DNA of 47,324 nucleotides from DASPHG01 sp035629775 (lineage in GTDB: Bacteria > Actinomycetota > Thermoleophilia > Solirubrobacterales > Thermoleophilaceae), in contig DASPHG010000056.1 of the NCBI GenBank assembly GCA_035629775.1, positions 1-47,324 of the forward strand, in the 5' to 3' direction. The notes below the pieces were generated by a model, which saw only the letters and a program-made list of their open reading frames with translations, was not told the DNA's origin and searched no databases. Each line of letters begins with the position of its first letter. Within the stretch, counting starts at the first letter, position 1. A program made the translations under genes and the position numbers. This document shows, piece after piece, positions 31,844-39,695 of this stretch.

Positions 31844-32148
31844 GTGACGGCGCGAACGATCGCAGCCGTTACGGCGGCAACGAGCGCCGCCACGACGATC
31901 GGCGCCCGTAACACCACGGCCACCGCCGCCGCGCCCACGCCGGCGGCGCGCGCGTCCAGCACGATCTCCTCGTCGCCCCCGAAGGTCTGGGTGACGACGA
32001 GCGCGGCGAGCAGCGCAGGCGCGAGCGTCTCGAACACCTGCGTCGCGGCCGCCGGCACCTCACGGCCGCCGAGCACGACCGCCGGAACCGCCTTGATCGC
32101 GATCGTCACGACGCCGAGGACCGCGACCGTGAACCAGACCTCGTTCAT
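31840..32148 (-). CDS. azlD: AzlD-type branched-chain amino acid exporter subunit
   Basis: 102 residues, three to four membrane segments (VWFTVAVLGVVTIAIKAVPAV; LAPALLAALVVTQTF; PIVVAALVAAVTAAIVRAV). This is the small partner of AzlC in a two-part exporter. ATG 32148 overlaps the azlC stop by 4 bp. The sequence carries the family's early FTVAVLGVVTIAIKAVP-type block. Confidence 0.85.
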   Translation of the reverse strand: MNEVWFTVAVLGVVTIAIKAVPAVVLGGREVPAAATQVFETLAPALLAALVVTQTFGGDEEIVLDARAAGVGAAAVAVVLRAPIVVAALVAAVTAAIVRAVT

Positions 32149-32798
32149 CGCGCGCGCAGGCCGATCAGCGCGGCCGCCGACGCGGCGATGATGGGCAGCC
32201 CGGCGGGAGTCAGCGGGATCAGGATGAGCGCGATCGCGCCCCCGAGCACCGCGGCGGACACGTGCTGGCGGGTTCGCAGCTGAGACACCATGAGCGCGAA
32301 GAAGAGCGCCGGGAAGGCGGCGTCGAGGCCGAGCGCCTCCGGGTCGCCGATCGCATCGCCCGAGAGCGCGCCGATCGCGGTCCCGAGCACCCACGCCGGG
32401 TAGAGCGTGAGTGCCACGCCGACGAGCTTGTCGCGGTCGAATGTCCCGTCCCCGCGCGCCGACAGGGCCCACGACTCGTCCACGATCGCGAGGCCGTGAA
32501 GCGCGCGCCGCAGGCGCGAGCCGACGAGCGACGGGGCCACCGCCGCGGACATCGCGAGGTAGCGGCTGTTGAGCAGCACCCCCGCCGTGATCGCGGAGAC
32601 GACCGCGCCCCCCGAACCGAGGATCGCGGCCACGGCGAACTGCGCCGACCCCGCCCAGGTGGTCGCCGAGAAGACGATGGCCGCCGTCGCGCCCATGTCG
32701 GCGGCGCGCGCGAGGACCCCGAACGAGACTCCGAAGGCCACCACCGCCACCGCGAACGGCGCCGAGATCCGCATGCCCTCGCGGTAGCGTCCAAGCAT
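32145..32798 (-). CDS. azlC: AzlC-type branched-chain amino acid exporter subunit
   Basis: 217 residues, about five to six membrane segments. Family marks: GVSFGVLARAADMGATAAIV, TWAGSAQFAVAAILGSGG, LLNSRYLAMSAAVAPSL and IVDESWALS. It probably exports branched-chain amino acids or analogues with AzlD. Its ATG (32798) overlaps the ATG of the plus-strand neighbour. Its likely -10 lies inside that neighbour's coding sequence. Confidence 0.88.
   Translation of the reverse strand: MLGRYREGMRISAPFAVAVVAFGVSFGVLARAADMGATAAIVFSATTWAGSAQFAVAAILGSGGAVVSAITAGVLLNSRYLAMSAAVAPSLVGSRLRRALHGLAIVDESWALSARGDGTFDRDKLVGVALTLYPAWVLGTAIGALSGDAIGDPEALGLDAAFPALFFALMVSQLRTRQHVSAAVLGGAIALILIPLTPAGLPIIAASAAALIGLRAR
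32785..32790 (+). promoter_or_regulatory. Candidate -10 (TAGCGT) for the plus-strand gene at 32797
   Basis: TAGCGT ends 6 nt before ATG 32797 and lies inside azlC codons 3-5 on the other strand. Leaderless spacing. Confidence 0.45.
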
Positions 32799-33450
32799 GG
32801 CGAACGAGCGTAGGCGAGCGGGCCGTTTCGAGACGCTCGGCGCGTGGCTGCACGTCTGGACGCCGGCGCGCGACGTCGAGGTGCCGCCCGTCCCCTGGCG
32901 GAGGATCCTCGTGATCGGCCTGCCCCTGCTCGCGCTGACCGCGGTCGGCGCCTGGGTCGCTCTGCGCGAGGCGGACGAGGCGGAGCGCGAACGCGAGACC
33001 ACCGAGACGCGCCGGGACGAGCAGCGCGCCGCGGCCACGCGCGCGCGGCTGCTCGAGGACCAGGCGCTCCAGACGGCGCGTGTGCAGCCCGCCCCGCGTG
33101 CCGCGCTCGTCGGCGCGCTCGAGACGGCGATCCTCGCGGACGCTCGCGGGCGGACCCGGCGCGGGGACCTGGAACAGGCGGTCGAGCGGGTCGAGTGCGA
33201 CCCCTTCCCGCGCACGGCGCCGCGGCGGGCGGCGGAACGCGACCCCTCGGTCGAGAGCGGCCGCTACCACTGCCTCGCCGTCACACGCGACATCGTGGGC
33301 ACGCACCGCGGCCTGCTCGGCTACCCGTTCTTCGCGCGCATCCACTACGGGGACGGGCGGCTCGCCTGGTGCAAGATCAACCCGATCCCCGGCGAGCAGG
33401 CGGTGCCCGACCCGCGGCAGGTCGCCACCCTTCCGGCCGGCTGCACCTGA
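32797..33450 (+). CDS. Single-pass membrane protein of unknown function
   Basis: 217 residues. A cytoplasmic Arg-rich start (MANERRRAGRFETLGAWLHV) is followed by one membrane segment at about residues 37-55 (ILVIGLPLLALTAVGAWVAL), a charged helix (ADEAERERETTETRRDEQ), and an outer domain with GRYHCLAVTRDIV, THRGLLGYPFFARIHY and LAWCKINPIPGEQ. Four cysteines sit in the outer domain. No enzyme motif is seen. It converges on fakA with only 3 bp between stops. The start is fixed by a -10 6 nt upstream and shares CATG with azlC. Confidence 0.65.
   Translation: MANERRRAGRFETLGAWLHVWTPARDVEVPPVPWRRILVIGLPLLALTAVGAWVALREADEAERERETTETRRDEQRAAATRARLLEDQALQTARVQPAPRAALVGALETAILADARGRTRRGDLEQAVERVECDPFPRTAPRRAAERDPSVESGRYHCLAVTRDIVGTHRGLLGYPFFARIHYGDGRLAWCKINPIPGEQAVPDPRQVATLPAGCT
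32807..32812 (-). promoter_or_regulatory. Candidate -10 (TACGCT) for azlC
   Basis: TACGCT on the minus strand ends 8 nt before ATG 32798 and lies inside the first codons of the plus-strand gene. Confidence 0.4.
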
Positions 33451-33453
33451 GCG

Positions 33454-35073
33454 CTACTCGGCGCAGAGGAGCCACCACCACGAGGCCTGGCCGCCCTCGT
33501 GGTAGTCGAGCTCGACGCCCTCCGGCACCGCGCGCTCCACGGCATCCCGACGCAGTGGCGCGCCCTCGCCGGCGATGCACGTGACGATCTCGCAGCCCTC
33601 GGTGACCTCGCGCAGCGTGCGCGCGAGGACCTCGGACGGCTCACCCCAGGAGGAGAGGTCCTCGCCGACGTACCCCAGCGCGTCGCCCACCGCGAAGCGC
33701 CGGGCGGGGTCCTCGCGGGCCGCGGGCGCCACCCCGCCCGTGCGGAGACCGGCCGAGCGCTCGGCGAGCGCGGCGGCGTTCTCCTCGGCCCCCCGCGCCG
33801 GGTCGAACCCGAGCAGCACGGCGAGGCCCTCCTGCTGCGAACGGGTGGCAACCACACGGGCCGGCTTCTCGGACATCTCGGCGGCGCGCTCGGCGGCCAT
33901 GATCACATTCGGGCTGTTCGGCAGGACGACCGCCGACTCGCCCGGCGCGGCGTGGATTCCGGCGAGGATGTCGTAGGTGGAGGGGTTGAGCGTCGGCCCG
34001 CCCTCGACCACGTGGGCGCCCAGCTCGCGGAACATCCGCACGAGCCCCTCCCCCGCGGCCACGACGACCGGGGCGCAGGCCGTCTCGAGCCGAGCCGTGC
34101 GGTCCGCCACCTGCTCGTGCATGTCGGCGACGTCGAAGTGCGACACCTCGTGGGCGACGAAGAGCGACGTCGCGACGTCGGGCTCGTCCGTGTGCACGTG
34201 GACCTTGAGGGTGGACTCGTCGCCGACGACCAGCACGCAGTCGCCGATCCGCTCGAGCCGTGGGATGAACTCGCGCGAGTCGAGCCCGGAGCCCGTGACG
34301 GCGAAGTTCGTGCAGTAGCGGTACTCGCTCGACTCGTGCTGGGGCAGGTGCATCGCATGCGGCGGCGCCACCCGGTGCGCAAGGTCGGGCCCGTCGTCCC
34401 CGCGAAGCGCCGCGATCACCCCCACGACGATCGCGGTCAGGCCGTAGGCGCCGGCGTCCACCACGCCGGCCTCGCGCAGAATCGGCAGCTGTTCGGGGCC
34501 GCGCTCGACCGCCTCGTTCGCGGCCTCGAGGGCGCGCTCGAGGACATCGGCGAGCAGCTCGTCCTGCTCGGTATCGGAGGCGCCCTGCTCGAGTCGCACC
34601 TTCTCCATGTGGGCGAGGTCCTGGGCGACGCGGTGCGCCATCGCGCGGACCGCCGACAGCATGGTGCCCTCCGCGGGGTCCCGGACGGACTCGTAGGCGG
34701 CGTCGGCCGCGCGCGCGAACGCGGCGGCGACGAGGACCGGGTCCACGAGCTCTCCGGGCCGCGACGCGAGCTCCTCGGCTGCCCCGCGGACGATCTGCGA
34801 CAGGATCACGCCGCTGTTGCCGCGCGCCCCGAGCAGAGCTGCGCGGGCGACGGCCTTGACGAGCTCCTCGCGGCCGATGTCGTCGATCATCTGGCCGTTC
34901 AGGCGGTCGAGCTCGTCGAGCACGGCGCGCATGGTCATGGCCATGTTGTCGCCGGTGTCCCCGTCCGCGACGGGGAAGACGTTCAGGTCGTTGACCTCGG
35001 TGCGCCGGCGCTCGAGCTCGGAGCAGGCGTTGGCGACTACCTTGCGGAAGCGGACGAGGCTGGGGTCCGGCAC
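33454..35073 (-). CDS. fakA: Fatty acid kinase subunit A (DAK/DhaL family, YloV-like)
   Basis: 539 residues. N-terminal DhaL kinase domain with the Mg-ATP aspartates in NVFPVADGDTGDNMAMTM and the loop LLGARGNSGVILSQ. The middle region has YRYCTNFAVTG. The C-terminal DAK-phosphatase-like region has VLPNSPNVIMAAERAAEM and EIVTCIAGEGAP. FakA phosphorylates fatty acids held by FakB, giving acyl-phosphate for PlsX/PlsY. FakB is not in this window. GTG 35073 follows rpmB by 9 nt, a common rpmB-fakA pairing. Its start sits in a hairpin shared with the rpmB stop. Confidence 0.9.
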   Translation of the reverse strand: MPDPSLVRFRKVVANACSELERRRTEVNDLNVFPVADGDTGDNMAMTMRAVLDELDRLNGQMIDDIGREELVKAVARAALLGARGNSGVILSQIVRGAAEELASRPGELVDPVLVAAAFARAADAAYESVRDPAEGTMLSAVRAMAHRVAQDLAHMEKVRLEQGASDTEQDELLADVLERALEAANEAVERGPEQLPILREAGVVDAGAYGLTAIVVGVIAALRGDDGPDLAHRVAPPHAMHLPQHESSEYRYCTNFAVTGSGLDSREFIPRLERIGDCVLVVGDESTLKVHVHTDEPDVATSLFVAHEVSHFDVADMHEQVADRTARLETACAPVVVAAGEGLVRMFRELGAHVVEGGPTLNPSTYDILAGIHAAPGESAVVLPNSPNVIMAAERAAEMSEKPARVVATRSQQEGLAVLLGFDPARGAEENAAALAERSAGLRTGGVAPAAREDPARRFAVGDALGYVGEDLSSWGEPSEVLARTLREVTEGCEIVTCIAGEGAPLRRDAVERAVPEGVELDYHEGGQASWWWLLCAE

Positions 35074-35092
35074 GTGTGTGTTTTACACGTGC
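35070..35092. repeat. Hairpin spanning the rpmB stop and fakA start
   Basis: gcacgtgt (35070-35077) and acacgtgc (35085-35092) form a perfect 8-bp stem around a 7-nt loop. The rpmB TAA lies in the loop and right arm, and the fakA GTG in the left arm. It could tune fakA translation. It lacks a U-run outside the stem. Confidence 0.6.
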
Positions 35093-35274
35093 TTGAGGAC
35101 TTTGCCCGCCTTGAGGCAGCGGGTGCAGACGTACTCACGGCGCGGGGCGCCGCCCACCGAGATGCGCACCTTCTGGAGGTTCGCGTTGAAGCGTCGCTTG
35201 GTCGCGACCATCGAATGGCTGCGGCTGTGCCCGAACGCCGGGCCCTTGCCGCAGGAGTAACAGACCTTCGCCAC
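35083..35274 (-). CDS. rpmB: 50S ribosomal protein L28
   Basis: 63 residues. Zinc-type form: CYSCGKGPAFGHSRSHS near the start and YVCTRCLKAGKV near the end give two CxxC pairs. GTG 35274 has a TAGCCT hexamer exactly 7 nt upstream, so it is probably leaderless. fakA follows closely. Confidence 0.95.
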   Translation of the reverse strand: MAKVCYSCGKGPAFGHSRSHSMVATKRRFNANLQKVRISVGGAPRREYVCTRCLKAGKVLKHV

Positions 35275-35281
35275 GGCGCGC

Positions 35282-35287
35282 AGGCTA
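35282..35287 (-). promoter_or_regulatory. Candidate -10 (TAGCCT) for rpmB
   Basis: TAGCCT on the minus strand ends 7 nt before GTG 35274, in the 24-bp gap after the secreted hydrolase gene. Confidence 0.45.
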
Positions 35288-35298
35288 GCACCGGCCCC

Positions 35299-37332
35299 TT
35301 ACGGGCCGGTGTAGCCGTCCACGTAGCACGGGAAGGCGCCGCAGACGTCGATCACGCTGCCGTTCAGCATGAACTCGACCTTCTGCTCCTGCGCGTTCGG
35401 GTCCTTGCGCGGCCGCCCGTGCGGGTCCGCCCCGGTCCGGTTCGGCTCCTCGCCCAGAGGCGCGGGGCCGGTGCCGGCCGTCTCGTCGCCCACCTGGCGC
35501 ACCGGGCCCGTGTCCCAGTAGACCATCGACGCGTCGCCCGTGAACGGGAAGCTCCCGATCGGCGGGATGTCGAAGAGCGGCTTGTCCTCGAAGGAGCGCC
35601 CCTCGTCCACCGCGGGCTGGCGCACGCGCGCGCCGATCGTCCGCGCCATCACGTCGGCCTGGATCGTCGTCACCTGGTGGTCGCCGATCGCGACGTGCAT
35701 GAGCACGTTGTGGTCGGGGGTGCCGGGCAGCGGATCACCGACGATGTGATGCGCGTACCCGTTGTTCTCGCCGCGATCCCAGAGCATCTGCCAGAGGCCG
35801 AGCATGAGCGGCCGCTCCCGATTGTTCGGATAGGCGGGAGTGTTGACCTCCGCGTAGACGTCCCAGTCCACGCTGCGACGCAGCAGGATCGAGTAGTTCA
35901 TCGCCGGCACGCCGAGGACCGCGTTCTCGTAGTCGGGTGCGAGCGCGGTGAGCGCCCCGCCCATGATGCCGCCCTGGCTGTTCGAGTCGAACATGAGCTG
36001 GGAGCCCTCGAAGAGCGGCTGGTTGCCCTGCTGGAACGCGTCGTGCGACCCGAGTCCCTGCGGGTGGGCCATCAGCCGGCCGAGGTAGAGCTGGTCGACC
36101 AGGCCCTGCTGGAGCCGGTCGGCGAACTTCGAGAACAGCGACAGGTCCTGGAGCACCTCGATCGCGAACGGAATGCTCGGGTTGTCCATGCCGGTCCAGT
36201 TCGTGGCGCAGTACATGGCGTTGTGGTTCTCGGCCATGCGCTGGATGTCCGACTCGGAGTAGACCTGGCTTCCCGAGCCGAGGAGCCCGTGCCCGTACTG
36301 CACGGCGAGCGCCTTGTTCCCGGGGTTCGCCGACGTCGGGACGTTGCACCAGAAGGGCGCCGTGCGGAAGTTGTCGGTGTCGGGGCGCTCCGGGAGGTTC
36401 GACTTGCGGCCCGGGTAGACGAAGTCCCCGCCGGGCTCGCAGTCCGCGCTGTCGAGGTAGCACGGCACCTGGTAGGTGCCCTCGATGCGCTGGTCGACGC
36501 CCGGCTCGTCCGTGATGTCCTCGACCTTCGTGACCGCGAACGCCGGCGCCGTGCCCTGGATCTGGCCGTCGTCGAGGTCGGTGTCGCCGAGGAGCGCGAA
36601 CGCGTCGTCGCGGATGTGCAGCGCCCGCTCCGTCAGGTTGTCGCGGCTCGCGACCGTGAAGTCCCACGCGAGGTAGAGGCTCCCCCGCTTCACCTTGGCC
36701 TTCTTCTTAAGCGTGCGGAAGATCGCGTTCATGTGCTTCCGGCGCGCCTCGATCAGCTTGTTGTCGGTCTTCTTCTTGTCGCGGTAGAGGCGGAAGGCCG
36801 CGCCCGCGCGCAGCTTCTTCCCCTTGCGGTTCTTCAGATTGCGCAGGGCGACGATGTAGCGCTCGCCCTCGTCCCAGTTGACCGCCGGGCGGATCTGAAG
36901 GTTGACGTCGGCGCGCTTCGCGGGGTACGGGTCGAGCTCGGCCCAGATCGGATGGCGGTCGCCCGTGCGCGCGTTGATCACCAGGATCGGCGCCTTCCGC
37001 GCCGTGTAGCGGCTCAGGTCCTTCAACCGCACCGCCTTGCTGCGACCGAGGTCGAGCTTCGGGACGCGGGTCAGGATCGTCTGCCCCGGGCTGAAGCCGT
37101 CGTTGCGGTTCCAGGCGGACGGGTTCGGGCGCTTGCCGTCGGCGTTCTCGGGTATCGCCTTCTTCTTCAGCGCGACGTGGCCGTTCTTGCGGAAGTGGTC
37201 GTTCGGCCACGGCTGGAGGCAGACCGCCGGGTCGAGGAAGTCGCAGGCGCGACTCGGCTTGGGGGCGGCCGAGGCGGTCGCGGACGACAGGAGCAGAACG
37301 GCGGCGGTGGCTAGCGTGAGCGGGAGTCTCAT
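35299..37332 (-). CDS. Large secreted protein with alpha/beta-hydrolase-like motifs
   Basis: 677 residues with a clear signal peptide (LPLTLATAAVLLLSSATASA, cleaved near APKP). The N-terminal third has a beta-sandwich-like pattern and many lysines. The C-terminal half looks like a serine hydrolase: AVQYGHGLLGSG (possible oxyanion region), FDSNSQGGIMGGAL (nucleophile elbow N-S-Q-G-G), ENAVLGVPAMNYS, and a late HVAIGDHQVTTIQAD that could supply His. Cysteines occur in pairs (ACDFLDPAVC; PCYLDSADC; CGAFPC), suggesting disulphides. The role is unknown; a secreted esterase or lipase is possible. TAGCCT 8 nt before ATG 37332 suggests a separate promoter. Confidence 0.65.
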   Translation of the reverse strand: MRLPLTLATAAVLLLSSATASAAPKPSRACDFLDPAVCLQPWPNDHFRKNGHVALKKKAIPENADGKRPNPSAWNRNDGFSPGQTILTRVPKLDLGRSKAVRLKDLSRYTARKAPILVINARTGDRHPIWAELDPYPAKRADVNLQIRPAVNWDEGERYIVALRNLKNRKGKKLRAGAAFRLYRDKKKTDNKLIEARRKHMNAIFRTLKKKAKVKRGSLYLAWDFTVASRDNLTERALHIRDDAFALLGDTDLDDGQIQGTAPAFAVTKVEDITDEPGVDQRIEGTYQVPCYLDSADCEPGGDFVYPGRKSNLPERPDTDNFRTAPFWCNVPTSANPGNKALAVQYGHGLLGSGSQVYSESDIQRMAENHNAMYCATNWTGMDNPSIPFAIEVLQDLSLFSKFADRLQQGLVDQLYLGRLMAHPQGLGSHDAFQQGNQPLFEGSQLMFDSNSQGGIMGGALTALAPDYENAVLGVPAMNYSILLRRSVDWDVYAEVNTPAYPNNRERPLMLGLWQMLWDRGENNGYAHHIVGDPLPGTPDHNVLMHVAIGDHQVTTIQADVMARTIGARVRQPAVDEGRSFEDKPLFDIPPIGSFPFTGDASMVYWDTGPVRQVGDETAGTGPAPLGEEPNRTGADPHGRPRKDPNAQEQKVEFMLNGSVIDVCGAFPCYVDGYTGP

Positions 37333-37340
37333 ACCCCCCG

Positions 37341-37346
37341 AGGCTA
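37341..37346 (-). promoter_or_regulatory. Candidate -10 (TAGCCT) for the secreted hydrolase-like gene
   Basis: TAGCCT on the minus strand ends 8 nt before ATG 37332, just after the stop of the upstream hydrolase gene. Confidence 0.45.
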
Positions 37347-37351
37347 GCTAG

Positions 37352-38254
37352 TCACCGCGTGTAGTCGAGGAGCATCTGCACGACTTGGCGCGGGCGCTCC
37401 CAATGCGGCGAGTGACCGGCCCCGCGCAACATCTCGACCCGTGCGGCCGGCACATCCTTGCGCCAGGCCTGGGCCGCGCGCGGCTCGACGATCTCGTCCT
37501 CGCTGCCGAAGATCACGAGCAGCGGGACACCGGCATCCCGCACGCGCTCCGACGCGGGGCGTTCCTCCTGGAAGTCGTCGGAGGCCGAACCGGCCTTGTC
37601 GTAGGCGCTGAAGGTCATCCGGTCGAGGTCGTCGACGAACGCGTCCGGCACGTCCACGTCGTCCGCGAAGGCGGAGTCGAGCCCGGCCGCGATCACCTGG
37701 TCCGGCGCGAACCGGCGCGCGAGCTCGCCGACCACCGGCCAGCCGCTGATCTGCGCCGTCAACGGGAGGTCGGCGTAGCCCTCGCGCGGCGGGGTGCCGA
37801 CGATGACGAGCTTCCGCACCACCCGCGGCTCCAGCTCGGTCATCGCGCTGGCGACGTTCCCGCCCATCGAGTGGCCCACGACCACGGCTCGCCGCACCCG
37901 GAGCTTCTCGAGCGCGTCGGCGACCCGGCGTGCCTGCTCCTCGATCGCGTAGCCGTCACGCGGCATCTCGGAACGTCCGTGGCCGAGCAGGTCGAAGCGA
38001 ATGACACGCAGACCCCGGCGAACGAGGTCGGGGGTGACGCGGTCCCACCAGCGCTCGGAGGCCGTGTACCCGTGAAGCAGGACGACGGCGGGGTCATCGC
38101 GGTCGCCCTCGTCCTTCACGTGGAGGTCACCGCCCGTCAGCTCGACGATCTGCCCGCCGGGGCGCTTCTCGGCGTCCCGGGTCTCGCGGTCGGTGATCAC
38201 CGTGTGCACGAACAGGGCGAGCGCGATCGCGCCCAGCCAGATGAAGCGGCGCAT
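37352..38254 (-). CDS. Membrane-anchored alpha/beta hydrolase
   Basis: 300 residues from ATG 38254. An N-terminal anchor (FIWLGAIALALFVHTVI) is followed by a standard hydrolase: VVLLHGYTASERWW (oxyanion HG), VVGHSMGGNVAS (nucleophile Ser), IFGSEDEIVEP (Asp) and GAGHSPHWERP (His). The catalytic domain is likely outside the membrane. It overlaps the ltaE stop by 4 bp and so belongs to the tail of the riboflavin operon transcript, without an obvious functional link. Confidence 0.87.
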   Translation of the reverse strand: MRRFIWLGAIALALFVHTVITDRETRDAEKRPGGQIVELTGGDLHVKDEGDRDDPAVVLLHGYTASERWWDRVTPDLVRRGLRVIRFDLLGHGRSEMPRDGYAIEEQARRVADALEKLRVRRAVVVGHSMGGNVASAMTELEPRVVRKLVIVGTPPREGYADLPLTAQISGWPVVGELARRFAPDQVIAAGLDSAFADDVDVPDAFVDDLDRMTFSAYDKAGSASDDFQEERPASERVRDAGVPLLVIFGSEDEIVEPRAAQAWRKDVPAARVEMLRGAGHSPHWERPRQVVQMLLDYTR

Positions 38255-39273
38255 CAGGCGGCGGCCTCGCGGAAGGCCTCGAGGGCGCGCTCGATCCCGG
38301 CGCGGTCCACGTCCAGGTGGGTGACGCAGCGGATGCGCGTCGGGCCCATCGGAGTGACCTCCACGCCGCGCTCCCAGAGCGCTCCGACGAGCGCCGGGGC
38401 GTCCGGCACGTCCGCCATCACGATGTTCGTGTCGGGCGGGCGCACGGCGACTCCGGGCACCTCCTCGAGGCCCTCGGCGAGGGCGCGAGCGTTCTCGTGG
38501 TCGTCGGCGAGCCGGTCGACGTGGTGGTCGAGCGCGTAGAGGCAGGCGGCAGCGACGATCCCCGACTGCCGCAGCGCGCCGCCGATCATCTGCTTGTAGC
38601 GCCACGCCTCGTCGATCAGCGCCTGCGATCCCGCGAGGACCGCGCCGACGGGCGCCCCGAGGCCCTTAGTGAAGTCGATCCAGGCCGTGTCGAATCCGGA
38701 TGCCCAGTCGGCGGCGCGCGTCCCGCTCGCGACCACGGCGTTCATGAGCCGCGCGCCGTCGAGGTGGGCGCGCATGTCGTGTGCGCGCGCGACGTCGATC
38801 ACCGCCCGGACCGTCTCGAGGGGCCACACGCGGCCGCCGCCGAGGTTCGTGGTCTGCTCGACCGACACGAGGCGCGACCGCGGCGCGTAGCGGTCGCCCG
38901 CCGGGCGGATGGCCGCCTCGAGCTGCCACGCGTCGAAGATCCCGCTCGGCGTGTCGATCGTTCGAAGCATCGCGCCGCCGAAGAAGGCCGGGCCGCCGGC
39001 CTCGTAGTTGACCGGGTGCGAGTTCGCCGCCGCGATCAGCTCGTCGCCGCCCGGACGGGTGTGGAGGCGGATCGCGATCTGGTTGCACATCGTCCCCGAC
39101 GGCAGGAAGAGCGCCGCCTCGTGGCCGAGCAGCTCCGCGACGCGCTCCTGGAGGCGCGTGGTCGTCGGGTCGGCGAAGCGCTGCTCGTCGCCCACCTCGG
39201 CCTCGGCGATCGCCCGCCGCATCCCGTCGGTGGGGCGTGTCTGCGTATCCGAGAAGAGGTTGACCCGGTCCAC
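38254..39273 (-). CDS. ltaE: Low-specificity L-threonine aldolase-type PLP enzyme
   Basis: 339 residues from GTG 39273, which shares one base with the ribH stop. It cleaves threonine or allo-threonine to glycine and acetaldehyde. Motifs: NLFSDTQTRPTDGMRRAIAE, DPTTTRLQERVAELLG, ALFLPSGTMCNQIA, AHLDGARLMNAVV and the PLP-lysine in WIDFTKGLGAPVG. The fold-type I pattern is complete. It sits directly behind ribH in a tightly packed operon. Confidence 0.9.
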   Translation of the reverse strand: MDRVNLFSDTQTRPTDGMRRAIAEAEVGDEQRFADPTTTRLQERVAELLGHEAALFLPSGTMCNQIAIRLHTRPGGDELIAAANSHPVNYEAGGPAFFGGAMLRTIDTPSGIFDAWQLEAAIRPAGDRYAPRSRLVSVEQTTNLGGGRVWPLETVRAVIDVARAHDMRAHLDGARLMNAVVASGTRAADWASGFDTAWIDFTKGLGAPVGAVLAGSQALIDEAWRYKQMIGGALRQSGIVAAACLYALDHHVDRLADDHENARALAEGLEEVPGVAVRPPDTNIVMADVPDAPALVGALWERGVEVTPMGPTRIRCVTHLDVDRAGIERALEAFREAAA

Positions 39274-39695
39274 TACGGGCGCAGCGTACGGCGCAGCTCG
39301 GCCATGCGGAGGACGGCGTGCGCCGCGTCCTCGCCCTGGTGGCGCTTGCCGTCGCCGGTGCGCGCGAGCGCCTGTTCCATGTTCTCGACGGTCACGACGC
39401 CGAACGCGCACGGCACGCCCGTGTCGAGCGCGACGCGGGCGATCCCGGCGGCGGCCGCTTCGCAGACGTGGTCGTAGTGGCTCGTCTCGCCGCGGATCAC
39501 GGCGCCCAGGCACGCGACGCCGTCGTAGCGGCCCGACTCGGCGCAGTACTTCGCCGCCAGCGGCAGCTCGAACGCGCCCGGCACGTCGTGGACCTCGACC
39601 GTCCCGCCCGCCTCCTCGAAGACGCGCGTGGCGCCCTCGACGAGCCGGTCGGCGAGGTCCGCGTAGAAACGGCCGACCGCGATGGCGAACGTCAA
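39273..39695 (-). CDS. ribH: 6,7-dimethyl-8-ribityllumazine synthase
   Basis: 140 residues from TTG 39695, overlapping the ribBA stop as TTGA. It condenses the pyrimidine from RibD and the butanone phosphate from RibBA to lumazine. Motifs: IAVGRFYADLADRLVEGA, DVPGAFELPLAAKYCAES, CLGAVIRGETSHYDHVC (with the catalytic His) and PCAFGVVTVENMEQAL. No ATG or GTG fits better. Confidence 0.93.
   Translation of the reverse strand: MTFAIAVGRFYADLADRLVEGATRVFEEAGGTVEVHDVPGAFELPLAAKYCAESGRYDGVACLGAVIRGETSHYDHVCEAAAAGIARVALDTGVPCAFGVVTVENMEQALARTGDGKRHQGEDAAHAVLRMAELRRTLRP

Noticed and set aside
33499..37314. A 1271-codon open frame on the plus strand, opposite fakA, rpmB and the secreted hydrolase gene
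   Set aside because: Its translation is Arg/Ala/Val/His-rich with no domain, and it lies exactly opposite three well-supported genes. It is a by-product of high GC content.
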